From the NCBI GenBank assembly GCA_903827085.1, contig CAIKHC010000023.1, positions 1 to 7,674 of the forward strand: a DNA stretch of 7,674 nt. Reading direction: 5' to 3'. This document shows, one piece after another, positions 1 to 6,361 of this stretch; the stretch's first letter is position 1, and every line of letters begins with the position of its first letter. Under the pieces are notes generated by a model. The model saw only the letters and a list, made by a program, of their open reading frames with translations. It was not told the DNA's origin and made no database searches. The translations under genes and the position numbers were made by a program. This stretch comes from an uncultured Candidatus Nemicrothrix sp. (GTDB lineage: Bacteria; Actinomycetota; Acidimicrobiia; Acidimicrobiales; Acidimicrobilacustridaceae).

Positions 1-314
1 TTGATGTGACGGTTGAAGCAGTTGCGAATGACGTTGTCGTCAAAGTGGCCGATCAGGGAATTGGAATTCCAACTCGTGACATCGACCGAATTTTCGAGCG
101 TTTCTATCGGGTCGACCAGGCCCGAAGCCGCCAAACCGGGGGCACGGGCCTCGGTCTTGCGATTGTTCGCCATGCGGTGGTGAACCACGAAGCCAATATC
201 GACGTCGAGTCGCGGCTGGGAGAGGGCTCAACCTTCACGATTCGATTCCCAAGTTCCAAAGACGCAACTGATTTTAACGAAACCGAAGTTTCAACCCTGA
301 ACAAGAGGACGTGA
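1..314 (+). CDS. senX3: Sensor histidine kinase, C-terminal ATPase part (SenX3-like), 5' end outside window
   Basis: This is the last 103 or so codons of a gene that begins upstream; the reading frame is open from the first base to the TGA at 312-314. It encodes the end of a HATPase_c domain. The G1 box (DQGIGIP) lies at 51-71, the F box (FERFYRVD) at 93-116 and the G2 box ([10 protein letters not shown]) at 138-167, followed by the usual final strands ([11 protein letters not shown]). These elements bind ATP for autophosphorylation of a histidine in the missing upstream part. The stop is 4 bases before a RegX3-type regulator, so the two form a cognate pair on one transcript. In mycobacteria SenX3-RegX3 responds to phosphate limitation; the same role here is inferred from the partner. 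The sensor and membrane domains are not in view, so the SenX3 assignment rests mainly on the neighbour. Confidence 0.85.
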   Translation, partial: DVTVEAVANDVVVKVADQGIGIPTRDIDRIFERFYRVDQARSRQTGGTGLGLAIVRHAVVNHEANIDVESRLGEGSTFTIRFPSSKDATDFNETEVSTLNKRT

Positions 315-318
315 GTCA

Positions 319-1035
319 ATGACTGACACAACATCAGTGCTCGTTGTCGAAGACGAAGGGTCATTCATCGAAGCCCTAGAGATTGGTTTGTCTCGCGAAG
401 GGTTCAAAGTGACGGTGGCTCGTGATGGGGCGGAAGCTCTTGACATCTTTGATGCTGTCAATCCTGATCTCGTGCTACTCGACGTGATGCTTCCCAAGGT
501 TTCAGGAATTGATGTGTGTCGTGAGTTGCGGTCTCGATCGAATGTTCCGATCATCATGGTGACCGCCAAAGGTTCTGAGATCGACACGGTCGTCGGGCTT
601 GAGGTTGGCGCCGACGACTACGTCACGAAGCCCTATCGCATGCGAGAACTCGTGGCGCGCATGCGCGCAGTCTTGCGCCGGCGTCCGTTTGACGACGCCG
701 AACCTCAGGCCGAAATCGATCTCGCCGAGACCCTTCGCGTGGGCGATGTAGTCCTTGATTCAGAACGACACGAGGTGACCGTTCGTGGAGAAATCGTGCA
801 GCTTCCTCTCAAGGAATTTGAATTGCTGGCGTTGCTGCTTCTGAATGCCGGTCGAGTCCTCACGCGAGACACGCTCATCGATCGTGTGTGGGGCAGCGAC
901 TATGTGGGCGACACAAAGACGCTTGATGTTCACATCAAACGTCTGCGCTCAAAGGTTGAAAGCGATCCAGCGAATCCCGTTCGTATCGTGACGATCAGGG
1001 GACTTGGCTACAAGTTCGACGTTCCGAAGCGCTGA
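319..1035 (+). CDS. regX3: RegX3-like OmpR/PhoB-family response regulator
   Basis: A complete 238-residue DNA-binding response regulator. Residues 5-122 are a receiver domain: acidic pair E11/D12, phosphoacceptor D55 in LLDVMLP, T82, and K104 in the TKPY motif. Residues about 138-236 form an OmpR-type winged helix, with LPLKEFELL, the recognition region GDTKTLDVHIKRLRSKVE and the terminal wing TIRGLGYKF. Stretches such as VPIIMVTA, SEIDxVVGLExGADDYVTKPY and VWGxDYVGDTKTLDVHxKRLRSK closely match mycobacterial RegX3 as I remember it, which is why I use that symbol rather than a generic one. The start ATG follows a good ribosome site (AGAGGA, 304-309) 9 bases upstream that lies inside the end of the kinase gene, so the pair is translated from one message. 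Likely role: phosphorylated by the kinase and controlling phosphate-related genes. The targets are not visible here. Confidence 0.93.
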   Translation: MTDTTSVLVVEDEGSFIEALEIGLSREGFKVTVARDGAEALDIFDAVNPDLVLLDVMLPKVSGIDVCRELRSRSNVPIIMVTAKGSEIDTVVGLEVGADDYVTKPYRMRELVARMRAVLRRRPFDDAEPQAEIDLAETLRVGDVVLDSERHEVTVRGEIVQLPLKEFELLALLLLNAGRVLTRDTLIDRVWGSDYVGDTKTLDVHIKRLRSKVESDPANPVRIVTIRGLGYKFDVPKR

Positions 1036-1049
1036 GGTTGAGCGAAACG

Positions 1050-1070
1050 GGCGGTTGCGTCGCACCCGCC
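1050..1070. repeat. Short inverted repeat (hairpin) after regX3
   Basis: GGCGG at 1050-1054 pairs with CCGCC at 1066-1070. After one T/C mismatch the stem continues as TGC/GCA around a GTC loop, giving 8 pairs out of 9. It lies between the regX3 stop and the presumed promoter of the next gene. There is no T-run after it, so it is not a classical intrinsic terminator. It could be a weak or T-less terminator, an operator overlapping the promoter upstream region, or chance in GC-rich DNA. Confidence 0.3.
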
Positions 1071-1073
1071 TCG

Positions 1074-1079
1074 TAACAT
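1074..1079 (+). promoter_or_regulatory. Putative -10 box of a leaderless promoter for the MFS gene
   Basis: TAACAT fits TANNNT and is followed by 7 bases and then an in-frame GTG at 1087. That spacing puts transcription start at or next to the GTG. The hexamer overlaps the alternative ATG at 1078, and no Shine-Dalgarno sequence precedes either start. No clear -35 element is visible. Confidence 0.4.
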
Positions 1080-1086
1080 GGGCAAA

Positions 1087-2748
1087 GTGACTCCTGAGTC
1101 CACATCCCACAGCGGCAAGCGCCCTCGCGGCCCGGCACCAGCCGGTCGTGATCCTCGCCGACCGTGGGCGCCGTCTCCATTCAATCGTTTGGCCCGGACT
1201 CATGCCGCGTCTGTCTCTGGCGATGCGTTGTTTGCGATCGGCCTCGCCGGTTCGGTGTTCTTCTCGCTCGACTTCACATCGGCGCGCTGGCGTGTTGCGT
1301 TGTACTTGCTTCTGACGATCGCTCCGTTTGCGATCGCAGCGCCGCTCATTGGCCCTGCTATCGATCGCATCAGGGGTGGGCGGCGCTGGATCATCGTTGG
1401 GTCAATGTTGTTGCGAGCTTTGCTTGCATTCTTTGTCGTTCGACATATGGACTCTCTGCTGTTCTACCCAGAAGCGTTCGGCATGCTCATCATGCAGAAG
1501 ATCTATTCAATTTCGAAGAGCGCAGTCATCCCGAGCACTGTGCATAGCGACGAGGAATTGGTGCAGGCCAATTCGAAACTCACGACGCTTTCTTCAATCG
1601 CTGTGGTGATCGCTGCGATACCAGGGGGCATCCTCTATGCGATCGGTGGCGGTAAAGCCACGGTTGCACTGGGCGCAGTTGTATTTGCCGTCGGCACGAT
1701 TCTTGCGTTGCAGTTGCCACCGACCACGGTTGCTGCAGAGCCAGAGGGTGAAGCCGAGCGAGAGGAGCTTCGTAGCGCTGGCATTACTCACGCATCAACA
1801 GCAATGAGCCTTATCCGCGGCATGGTCGGCTTTCTTTCGTTCATGCTCGCATTCGATTTCAAAAATGCTGGATCGCCACTTTGGCAACTGGGTCTTGTCG
1901 CTGCGACAGCGCAGCTGGGTTTCTTTTTGGGTTCGTTGGTTGTTCCTCGACTCCGGCGAGTGACATCTGAAGAGCGGATCTTGGTCACGAGTCTGGTTGT
2001 CATAAGCGTGGCTGGTGTTATCACCGCGTTCATCGGCGGACTCGCGGGCGCAGCTCTGTTATCGATGATGTTGGGCGTAACGAGTTGCTCGGCGAAACAA
2101 GCATTTGATTCCATCGTTCAGCGCGATGCCCCCGATGCAAACCGCGGTCGCACCTTCGCGAAATTCGAGACACGGTTTCAGTTGATTTGGGTGATCGGTG
2201 CGCTGCTGCCAATCATCCTGCCGATTCCGGCATCCCTCGGGTTCGGACTCATCGCTATAACTGCATCGATCGCCGTGGCGCTTTATTTGGTCGGTCTGCG
2301 CAATGTTCGTGCCGGTCGATTGCCCGTGCCTCGAAAGGGTGTGTTGCGTCGCCCCGTCGAGATCGATGAGCGTCATCCATCGTTTTACGAGGATCTTGAT
2401 TCCACCCGAGTCGTCGATCGTGGATTCGCAGGCCCCGAAACCCCAACGCCTTGGGGGCCGCCGCTCGATCCCACCGATCCCACTTCGGCCGATATCGATA
2501 TCGCTCCCCACGATGCTGCTCGCCGATGGATGCGGCGCCCAACCGCCGCAGTTCCCGCTCCTGAAGCACCTGCGGCTGCGGTGCCCCAGGTGCAGCCGCT
2601 CAGCGATCCCACAAGGGTCGAGTGGCCATTCCCTGAACTGTCGGCAGACCAGCCCCGTCGGGCAAATGATCATCACGACGGCATGCTTTTCGAACCTGAT
2701 GCGTGGAATGACCCCGAGATCCCCGACGGTCCGCCGCCGATTACGTAG
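1087..2748 (+). CDS. MFS-like multi-pass membrane transporter with long cytosolic C-terminal tail
   Basis: A protein of about 553 residues counted from GTG 1087 (556 from ATG 1078). The first 40 residues are rich in Pro, Arg and Lys and look cytosolic. Hydrophobic segments follow from about 45 to 405 in two halves separated by an acidic loop near 217-232 (EPEGEAEREE), as in the major facilitator superfamily. A motif-A-like loop (AIDRIRGGRR, about 91-100) follows the second helix. A second-half loop reads APDANRGRTFAKFE (about 348-361), typical of MFS exporters. Beyond about residue 408 lies a tail of some 145 residues, hydrophilic and rich in Pro, Asp and Ala, without a recognised domain; this is much longer than usual. 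The substrate cannot be told. I prefer the GTG start because of the -10 box at 1074-1079. The stop abuts the stop of the opposite gene with no spacer. Read-through from regX3, 51 bases upstream, is possible. Confidence 0.8.
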   Translation: MTPESTSHSGKRPRGPAPAGRDPRRPWAPSPFNRLARTHAASVSGDALFAIGLAGSVFFSLDFTSARWRVALYLLLTIAPFAIAAPLIGPAIDRIRGGRRWIIVGSMLLRALLAFFVVRHMDSLLFYPEAFGMLIMQKIYSISKSAVIPSTVHSDEELVQANSKLTTLSSIAVVIAAIPGGILYAIGGGKATVALGAVVFAVGTILALQLPPTTVAAEPEGEAEREELRSAGITHASTAMSLIRGMVGFLSFMLAFDFKNAGSPLWQLGLVAATAQLGFFLGSLVVPRLRRVTSEERILVTSLVVISVAGVITAFIGGLAGAALLSMMLGVTSCSAKQAFDSIVQRDAPDANRGRTFAKFETRFQLIWVIGALLPIILPIPASLGFGLIAITASIAVALYLVGLRNVRAGRLPVPRKGVLRRPVEIDERHPSFYEDLDSTRVVDRGFAGPETPTPWGPPLDPTDPTSADIDIAPHDAARRWMRRPTAAVPAPEAPAAAVPQVQPLSDPTRVEWPFPELSADQPRRANDHHDGMLFEPDAWNDPEIPDGPPPIT

Positions 2749-3984
2749 TCAGTCAGGTAGTTCGATGCGGGCGAGCCACAAACCCGGGGCTTCGAGCTCT
2801 GCGGGAGTGGGAAGCGTGCGTTCTGATTCCCAGAGGCGAACGAGTCCGTCGTTGCCCGCGCGTTCGACGATGCCGGCCACAAACACGGCGCCACGGTCGT
2901 AGGTGGCTTGGGTGAGTTCAAGGCCGAACAATCGCTCGACAAAGCGGTCCGAATCGTCGGCCTCGACGCGACGGCGGCGCACTGCTTCAGAAATCATTGT
3001 GGTGTTTGAAAGCAACGAGGAACCGACGGCGTCGACGATGTGATCGACATATCCCACCATCGCCGCGATGAGGGCTTCGAATTTGGGAAGCATGTCGCGC
3101 TGTGCTTGCGATTGGATGGCTCCGAGAAGTAGTTCGGGATCACCAAACATCGATTGCATGCCCGACATTGACGCCGGATCGGACATATCGAATTCCATCG
3201 AACCCAGTCGATCTTCCAATGCATTTGGATCGGGTTCGAATCCGGCGGCATAGGCCGAGAGGAACTCGTCGACAGTTGCTCGGACATGCGGAATGCGCAG
3301 GACCGAATGCATCGCTATTTCCTGAGCGCAGACCCAGAGTCGAAGGTCGTCGGCGGGAATGCTCCACTCTGAAGCGAACGTTTCGAAATTCGCGGGAATG
3401 ACCATCACGTCATCTTTTGCTATTCGTGGAACGGGAAGGTCGTACTGGCCGAATGATCGACGCGATAAGTGGCCAATCATGGAACCGGCGGTCATGCCCA
3501 TCATCATTGGTCCCATCATGGCCATCAGTGGGGCCATGAAACTGAGGGGGTCTGAGGGGTCCGGAGTCGTCGGTGTAGCGGGCGGTGTGAGTGAACCGGC
3601 AAGGCGCTCGAAGAGCGGACGCCAAGATTCAAGCGTGGTTGTGGCCCATTGCCCACGAGTCACCGGCACAATCGAAATACCAGTGCCGCCGAAACTTGTG
3701 GGCAGTCCGGTGGCATTGCCGACATGGAGTTCGGCAATACGCGCGAGTTGTTCAAGGCGGATCCGTTCAAGCGGATCGACGTTGCCTTCTTCTCCGCCAT
3801 CGGTCGCGATCGAGAGTGCGAGTTGGCGAGCGGCATCCCATCCGATGGGGCCTTGCTGGGAGAAAAGCTTGGCCAGATCGCCAAAGAGCGGCATTCCTGA
3901 CAGAGGATTCTGTTCGAAGTTTTTGCCCAGTTCGTCGTCTGAGCCGGGACCAGAGAAGGGGTCGGGGGGTAGATCGTCCACCAC
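2749..3984 (-). CDS. Zincin-fold (DUF2342-like) actinobacterial protein with altered zinc motif
   Basis: A soluble protein of 411 residues with no signal peptide. It resembles the uncharacterised actinobacterial 'zinc-dependent metalloprotease / putative hydrolase' family: an Asp/Pro-rich N-terminus, GPIGWDAARQLA (about 45-56), GQYDLPVPR (179-187), a helix at the HExxH position (RLWVCAQEIAMHSVLR, 215-230), and GYVDHIVDAVG (311-321) where relatives carry a Glu before the Gly-Tyr/Trp. Here the motif reads Q221-E222-I-A-M-H226, and the residue before GY is V310, so two expected zinc ligands are absent. Residues 149-169 are strikingly methionine-rich (nine Met), with Gly. Function is unknown; peptidase activity is doubtful. 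Two GTG codons stand in tandem (3984 and 3981); a TANNNT box 6 bases before the second favours it as the true, leaderless start. It is divergent from the SDR gene and convergent with the MFS gene. Confidence 0.8.
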   Translation of the reverse strand: MVDDLPPDPFSGPGSDDELGKNFEQNPLSGMPLFGDLAKLFSQQGPIGWDAARQLALSIATDGGEEGNVDPLERIRLEQLARIAELHVGNATGLPTSFGGTGISIVPVTRGQWATTTLESWRPLFERLAGSLTPPATPTTPDPSDPLSFMAPLMAMMGPMMMGMTAGSMIGHLSRRSFGQYDLPVPRIAKDDVMVIPANFETFASEWSIPADDLRLWVCAQEIAMHSVLRIPHVRATVDEFLSAYAAGFEPDPNALEDRLGSMEFDMSDPASMSGMQSMFGDPELLLGAIQSQAQRDMLPKFEALIAAMVGYVDHIVDAVGSSLLSNTTMISEAVRRRRVEADDSDRFVERLFGLELTQATYDRGAVFVAGIVERAGNDGLVRLWESERTLPTPAELEAPGLWLARIELPD

Positions 3985-3987
3985 CTC

Positions 3988-3993
3988 AGGCTA
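3988..3993 (-). promoter_or_regulatory. Putative -10 box of a leaderless promoter for the zincin-like gene
   Basis: On the minus strand TAGCCT (TANNNT) ends 3 bases before GTG 3984 and 6 bases before GTG 3981. The second spacing suits transcription starting on the start codon. No Shine-Dalgarno is separable from the start itself (the bases there read GAGGTGGTG). No -35 is evident. Confidence 0.35.
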
Positions 3994-4054
3994 GGCCCCG
4001 CCGGGGGACATGACGCTGCGGGTGGCGGCCGGACGAAGGCGACGTGAGACGCGC

Positions 4055-4060
4055 CATGAT
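4055..4060 (+). promoter_or_regulatory. Putative -10 box of a leaderless promoter for the SDR gene
   Basis: CATGAT resembles TATAAT apart from its first and fourth bases. It is followed by 6 bases and then the in-frame GTG at 4067, exactly where the Rossmann first strand should begin. It faces away from the minus-strand box at 3988-3993; the 82-base gap between the two genes therefore seems to hold two divergent promoters. No -35 recognised. Confidence 0.35.
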
Positions 4061-4066
4061 TGCGGT

Positions 4067-5137
4067 GTGGGAGAAATCGTGGTGGTCACCGGAGCCGATC
4101 TACCGATCGGGCGGCGAGTGGTAGCTGCCGCGCTCTCGGAACCTGGGGTTGACCGTGTTGTTGCCATCGGAGCCCAACCCAGCACCCGACGTCTCACCGG
4201 CGACGCTGAAGGTCCCGAACTCCTTATCGCCCCGTTTGCTCTTGACGATTCCCGATTGGCGTCACTTATCGCTGGAGCAACACGAGTCTTCCTGACTGGC
4301 CCGCGCTCGGGGCTCGACATCGATGGAACCGGTGGCGCCGACATCGATGTGGTTGCAACAAGATCTTTCCTTGCGTCGCTCACACGAGTTGGGGCAGTGA
4401 CGACGCTCGTTGTTTTGTCCTCAGCGCTCGTTTACGGAGCTCGAACTGACAATCCGATTCCGCTCACGGAGAACGCGCCTGTGCGACCGAATGCTTCAAT
4501 TGGTGCAGCCGTTGAGCGTGCTGAGCTCGAACGACTCTGTGCAACCTGGTCAAGGTCGCGCGGAGCAACCTGCGCGCTTGTTCGCCCGTGCATCGTTGTA
4601 GGTCCGGAAAACGAAAAGTGGTTGGCACGTTCACCGTGGGCAACGGCCGGTCTCCAGATCAGTGGTGGGGTCGCCCCAGTGCAATTTGTGCACCTCGATG
4701 ACCTCACGACCGCTCTTGTCACCATTTGTCGTTCGCGAGTTGATGGACCAGTAAACGTTGCGCCCGATGGTTGGCTCACGGTTGATGAAGTTCGAGCTCT
4801 TAAGGGGCCAACTGCACGCGTTCGCATGTACAAGCCGTTCGCGTATGTTCTCGCTCGAATTGGCAAATACTTCGGTGTTGCTCCTGGTGATCCCGACACC
4901 CTTCTGGCTGGTTCGGGGCCCTGGGTTGTCGCCAACGATCGCATTCGATCCTTGGGTTGGGAGCCCAGGTTTCGAAATGAAGAGGCCTACGTCGACGTCG
5001 ACAGCGGTGGCATTTGGGCTCGGGTCACTCCGCGCCATCGTCAGCAATTAGCGCTGGGCGGTGCGGCCACGGTGGTGCTCGGCGTTGTTTTCGGGGCGGC
5101 CTTTTTGATCCGCCGCCAACTCAACTCCGATCGATGA
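4067..5137 (+). CDS. Atypical extended-SDR / NAD-dependent epimerase-like protein with C-terminal membrane anchor
   Basis: A 356-residue Rossmann-fold protein. The first strand and glycine loop read VVVTGADLPIGRRV (5-18); the usual middle Gly of GxxGxxG is Leu12. Further extended-SDR landmarks are VVLSSALVYG (115-124) with the Ser region, PLTENAPVRPN (132-142), LVRPCIVVGP (171-180), VQFVHLDDL (205-213) and RIRSLGWEPRF (292-302). At the YxxxK active site the sequence reads A147-A-V-E-R151, so the catalytic Tyr and Lys appear replaced. A hydrophobic segment at about 328-348 followed by Arg-Arg suggests a tail anchor with the fold in the cytoplasm. I chose GTG 4067, not ATG 4010, because the fold begins there, the extra 19 residues are an Arg-rich run, and a -10-like box sits 6 bases upstream. 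The substrate is unknown; it may bind nucleotide without classical catalysis. Its 3' end overlaps the next gene by 17 bases. Confidence 0.82.
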   Translation: MGEIVVVTGADLPIGRRVVAAALSEPGVDRVVAIGAQPSTRRLTGDAEGPELLIAPFALDDSRLASLIAGATRVFLTGPRSGLDIDGTGGADIDVVATRSFLASLTRVGAVTTLVVLSSALVYGARTDNPIPLTENAPVRPNASIGAAVERAELERLCATWSRSRGATCALVRPCIVVGPENEKWLARSPWATAGLQISGGVAPVQFVHLDDLTTALVTICRSRVDGPVNVAPDGWLTVDEVRALKGPTARVRMYKPFAYVLARIGKYFGVAPGDPDTLLAGSGPWVVANDRIRSLGWEPRFRNEEAYVDVDSGGIWARVTPRHRQQLALGGAATVVLGVVFGAAFLIRRQLNSDR

Positions 5138-6299
5138 GTGTGGCGAACGTCGTGGCTGCAACGCCGTTGCGGACATAGCCAATCGTGATGGTGTCGTTGG
5201 CGGCGTGGTTTCGGAGTGCGACGACAAGGGCGGAACTCGTGGGCAGATTGGCGTTGCTTAACGAAGTAATGCGATCGCCGGCGATGAGGCCAGCTCGATC
5301 TGCAGGGCCATAACGCGTAACCGATTCGATGGCTGCGCCACCCTCGGGAGCATCTGTTGTCATGACGCCGAGCCATCCGTGGTGAACGGAACCGGTTTCG
5401 ATGATGTCGTCGACGACATGACGTGTCCATGCAACCGAGTGAGCGAAGGAATTCGTAGCGCTGGGCAGAGCGAGTGTTGATGGAACAGCCGCAAGTGCTG
5501 CCGATCGGGTCGCGGCCACTGCGCGAGACGTCAACAAGCCGATCACTTCGCCTGTCTTTGTGCAGAGAACCGCGGAATCAGTTGGAGGCCGAACATCGAT
5601 TGCGGAACCAATCATGTCGTGCAATGTGGATCCATCTGTTGTATCGAGACGCATACCGACAGCTTGAAAGATCGCGGATGCAACCCACGACCGGTTATCG
5701 GTGGGGGTGCGGCCGACAACGAAGACCATGTCTCCTTGCGCAACAGAATTGATGTCGCCAAATGAAGGAGTGGGAAGTCCTGAACCTTGAATAGCAATGA
5801 CGGCAAGATCATCAGCAGGGTCGGTACCGACGATGGTCGCGTTGAAGGCGCGTCCGTCGGCAGTAGTGACAGTGAGTGAGCGCGCGCCTTCAAGCGGGTC
5901 GGATGCAGTGACCACATGACCATCGGAACGGATGATGAGCCCGGTCACGACGAACGACCCGGACGTACGGTCGACTTTGATCTGAACGATTGCCGGTGCG
6001 AGAGACGACAGCGCTGTTTCGGGGAGTGCTTCGGCTGCAGGCCCGACGGCGAACTCGGTTCCTCGGGGAGCACGATCGGACGAACCGAGAATGCCAACTG
6101 CAGCGATACCAGTAGTGGTCGCGATGAGACCGATTGCGATTACTGCGAAGAATCCAGTCCGTGACGAATATCGGCGTTTCGCTCGAGACGAAATCGGGTT
6201 TGGGCCTGCCATCTCCGATGGGTGACGCCATAATCGGTCGTCTTGGGGGAGCGGGGGGACGAACCCGGCATCGTCATCCGGGTCATCGGGGAACGGCAT
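5121..6299 (-). CDS. Membrane-anchored HtrA/S1C trypsin-like protein with PDZ domain, catalytic site degenerate
   Basis: A 392-residue protein. Residues 1-48 are cytosolic, starting acidic and proline-rich and containing DRLWRHPSE (21-29), then basic (RAKRR). A transmembrane helix spans about 49-71. Residues 97-275 look like a trypsin-like chymotrypsin fold and about 306-385 like a PDZ domain (HHGWLGV at 306-312, then GPADRAGLIAGDRI). The His region reads DGHVVTASDPL (126-136), with Asp134 where the catalytic His is expected. The Asp site is kept (D164 in DDLAVI). At the Ser site the text is PPTDSAVLC (238-246), with S242 but without the GNSGGPL glycines. Probably an inactive or altered protease serving as an extracytoplasmic PDZ binder. 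I chose ATG 6299 because a TANNNT box lies 7 bases upstream; the longer GTG start at 6377 would run into moaE. Convergent with the SDR gene. Confidence 0.85.
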   Translation of the reverse strand: MPFPDDPDDDAGFVPPLPQDDRLWRHPSEMAGPNPISSRAKRRYSSRTGFFAVIAIGLIATTTGIAAVGILGSSDRAPRGTEFAVGPAAEALPETALSSLAPAIVQIKVDRTSGSFVVTGLIIRSDGHVVTASDPLEGARSLTVTTADGRAFNATIVGTDPADDLAVIAIQGSGLPTPSFGDINSVAQGDMVFVVGRTPTDNRSWVASAIFQAVGMRLDTTDGSTLHDMIGSAIDVRPPTDSAVLCTKTGEVIGLLTSRAVAATRSAALAAVPSTLALPSATNSFAHSVAWTRHVVDDIIETGSVHHGWLGVMTTDAPEGGAAIESVTRYGPADRAGLIAGDRITSLSNANLPTSSALVVALRNHAANDTITIGYVRNGVAATTFATLIDRS

Positions 6300-6306
6300 G
6301 GGGGCG

Positions 6307-6312
6307 AATGTA
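6307..6312 (-). promoter_or_regulatory. Putative -10 box of a leaderless promoter for the trypsin/PDZ gene
   Basis: TACATT on the minus strand lies 7 bases before the ATG at 6299, with no Shine-Dalgarno between them (the spacer is CGCCCCC). This is the clearest leaderless arrangement in the window because the start is an ATG and the box a good TANNNT match. Confidence 0.5.
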
Positions 6313-6347
6313 GCGGTGGGCCCCGCAGAGTTAGCCGCGGCCCCTAC

Positions 6348-6353
6348 TACGAT
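6348..6353 (+). promoter_or_regulatory. Putative -10 box of a leaderless promoter for the moaE operon
   Basis: TACGAT (TANNNT, matching TATAAT at four positions) is followed by 8 bases and the GTG start of moaE at 6362. It is back to back with the minus-strand box at 6307-6312, with 35 bases between them, so the two promoters would share upstream DNA. No TTGACA-like -35 found on either strand. Confidence 0.45.
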
Positions 6354-6361
6354 GGGCAGCC

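Noticed and set aside
1078..1086. ATG 1078 as the MFS start
   Set aside because: Possible, but it sits inside a TANNNT box with ideal spacing to GTG 1087 and has no Shine-Dalgarno. The difference is only three residues.
2490..2503. Perfect 14-base palindrome CGATATCGATATCG
   Set aside because: It lies inside the MFS tail and follows from the repeated Asp-Ile codons (GAT ATC GAT ATC); no second copy was seen.
2059..2676. 205-codon open frame on the - strand inside the MFS gene
   Set aside because: The product is Cys/Arg/Gly-rich with no domain; it mirrors codon bias of the MFS gene.
3359..3994. 211-codon open frame on the + strand opposite the zincin-like gene
   Set aside because: It is antisense to a gene with clear family motifs, its product is low-complexity (Ser, Gly, Arg, Pro) without a fold signature, and it has no promoter or ribosome site that stands out.
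4010..4066. ATG 4010 as the SDR start
   Set aside because: It would add 19 mostly Arg-rich residues before the first Rossmann strand; the promoter-like box at 4055-4060 would then be inside the gene.
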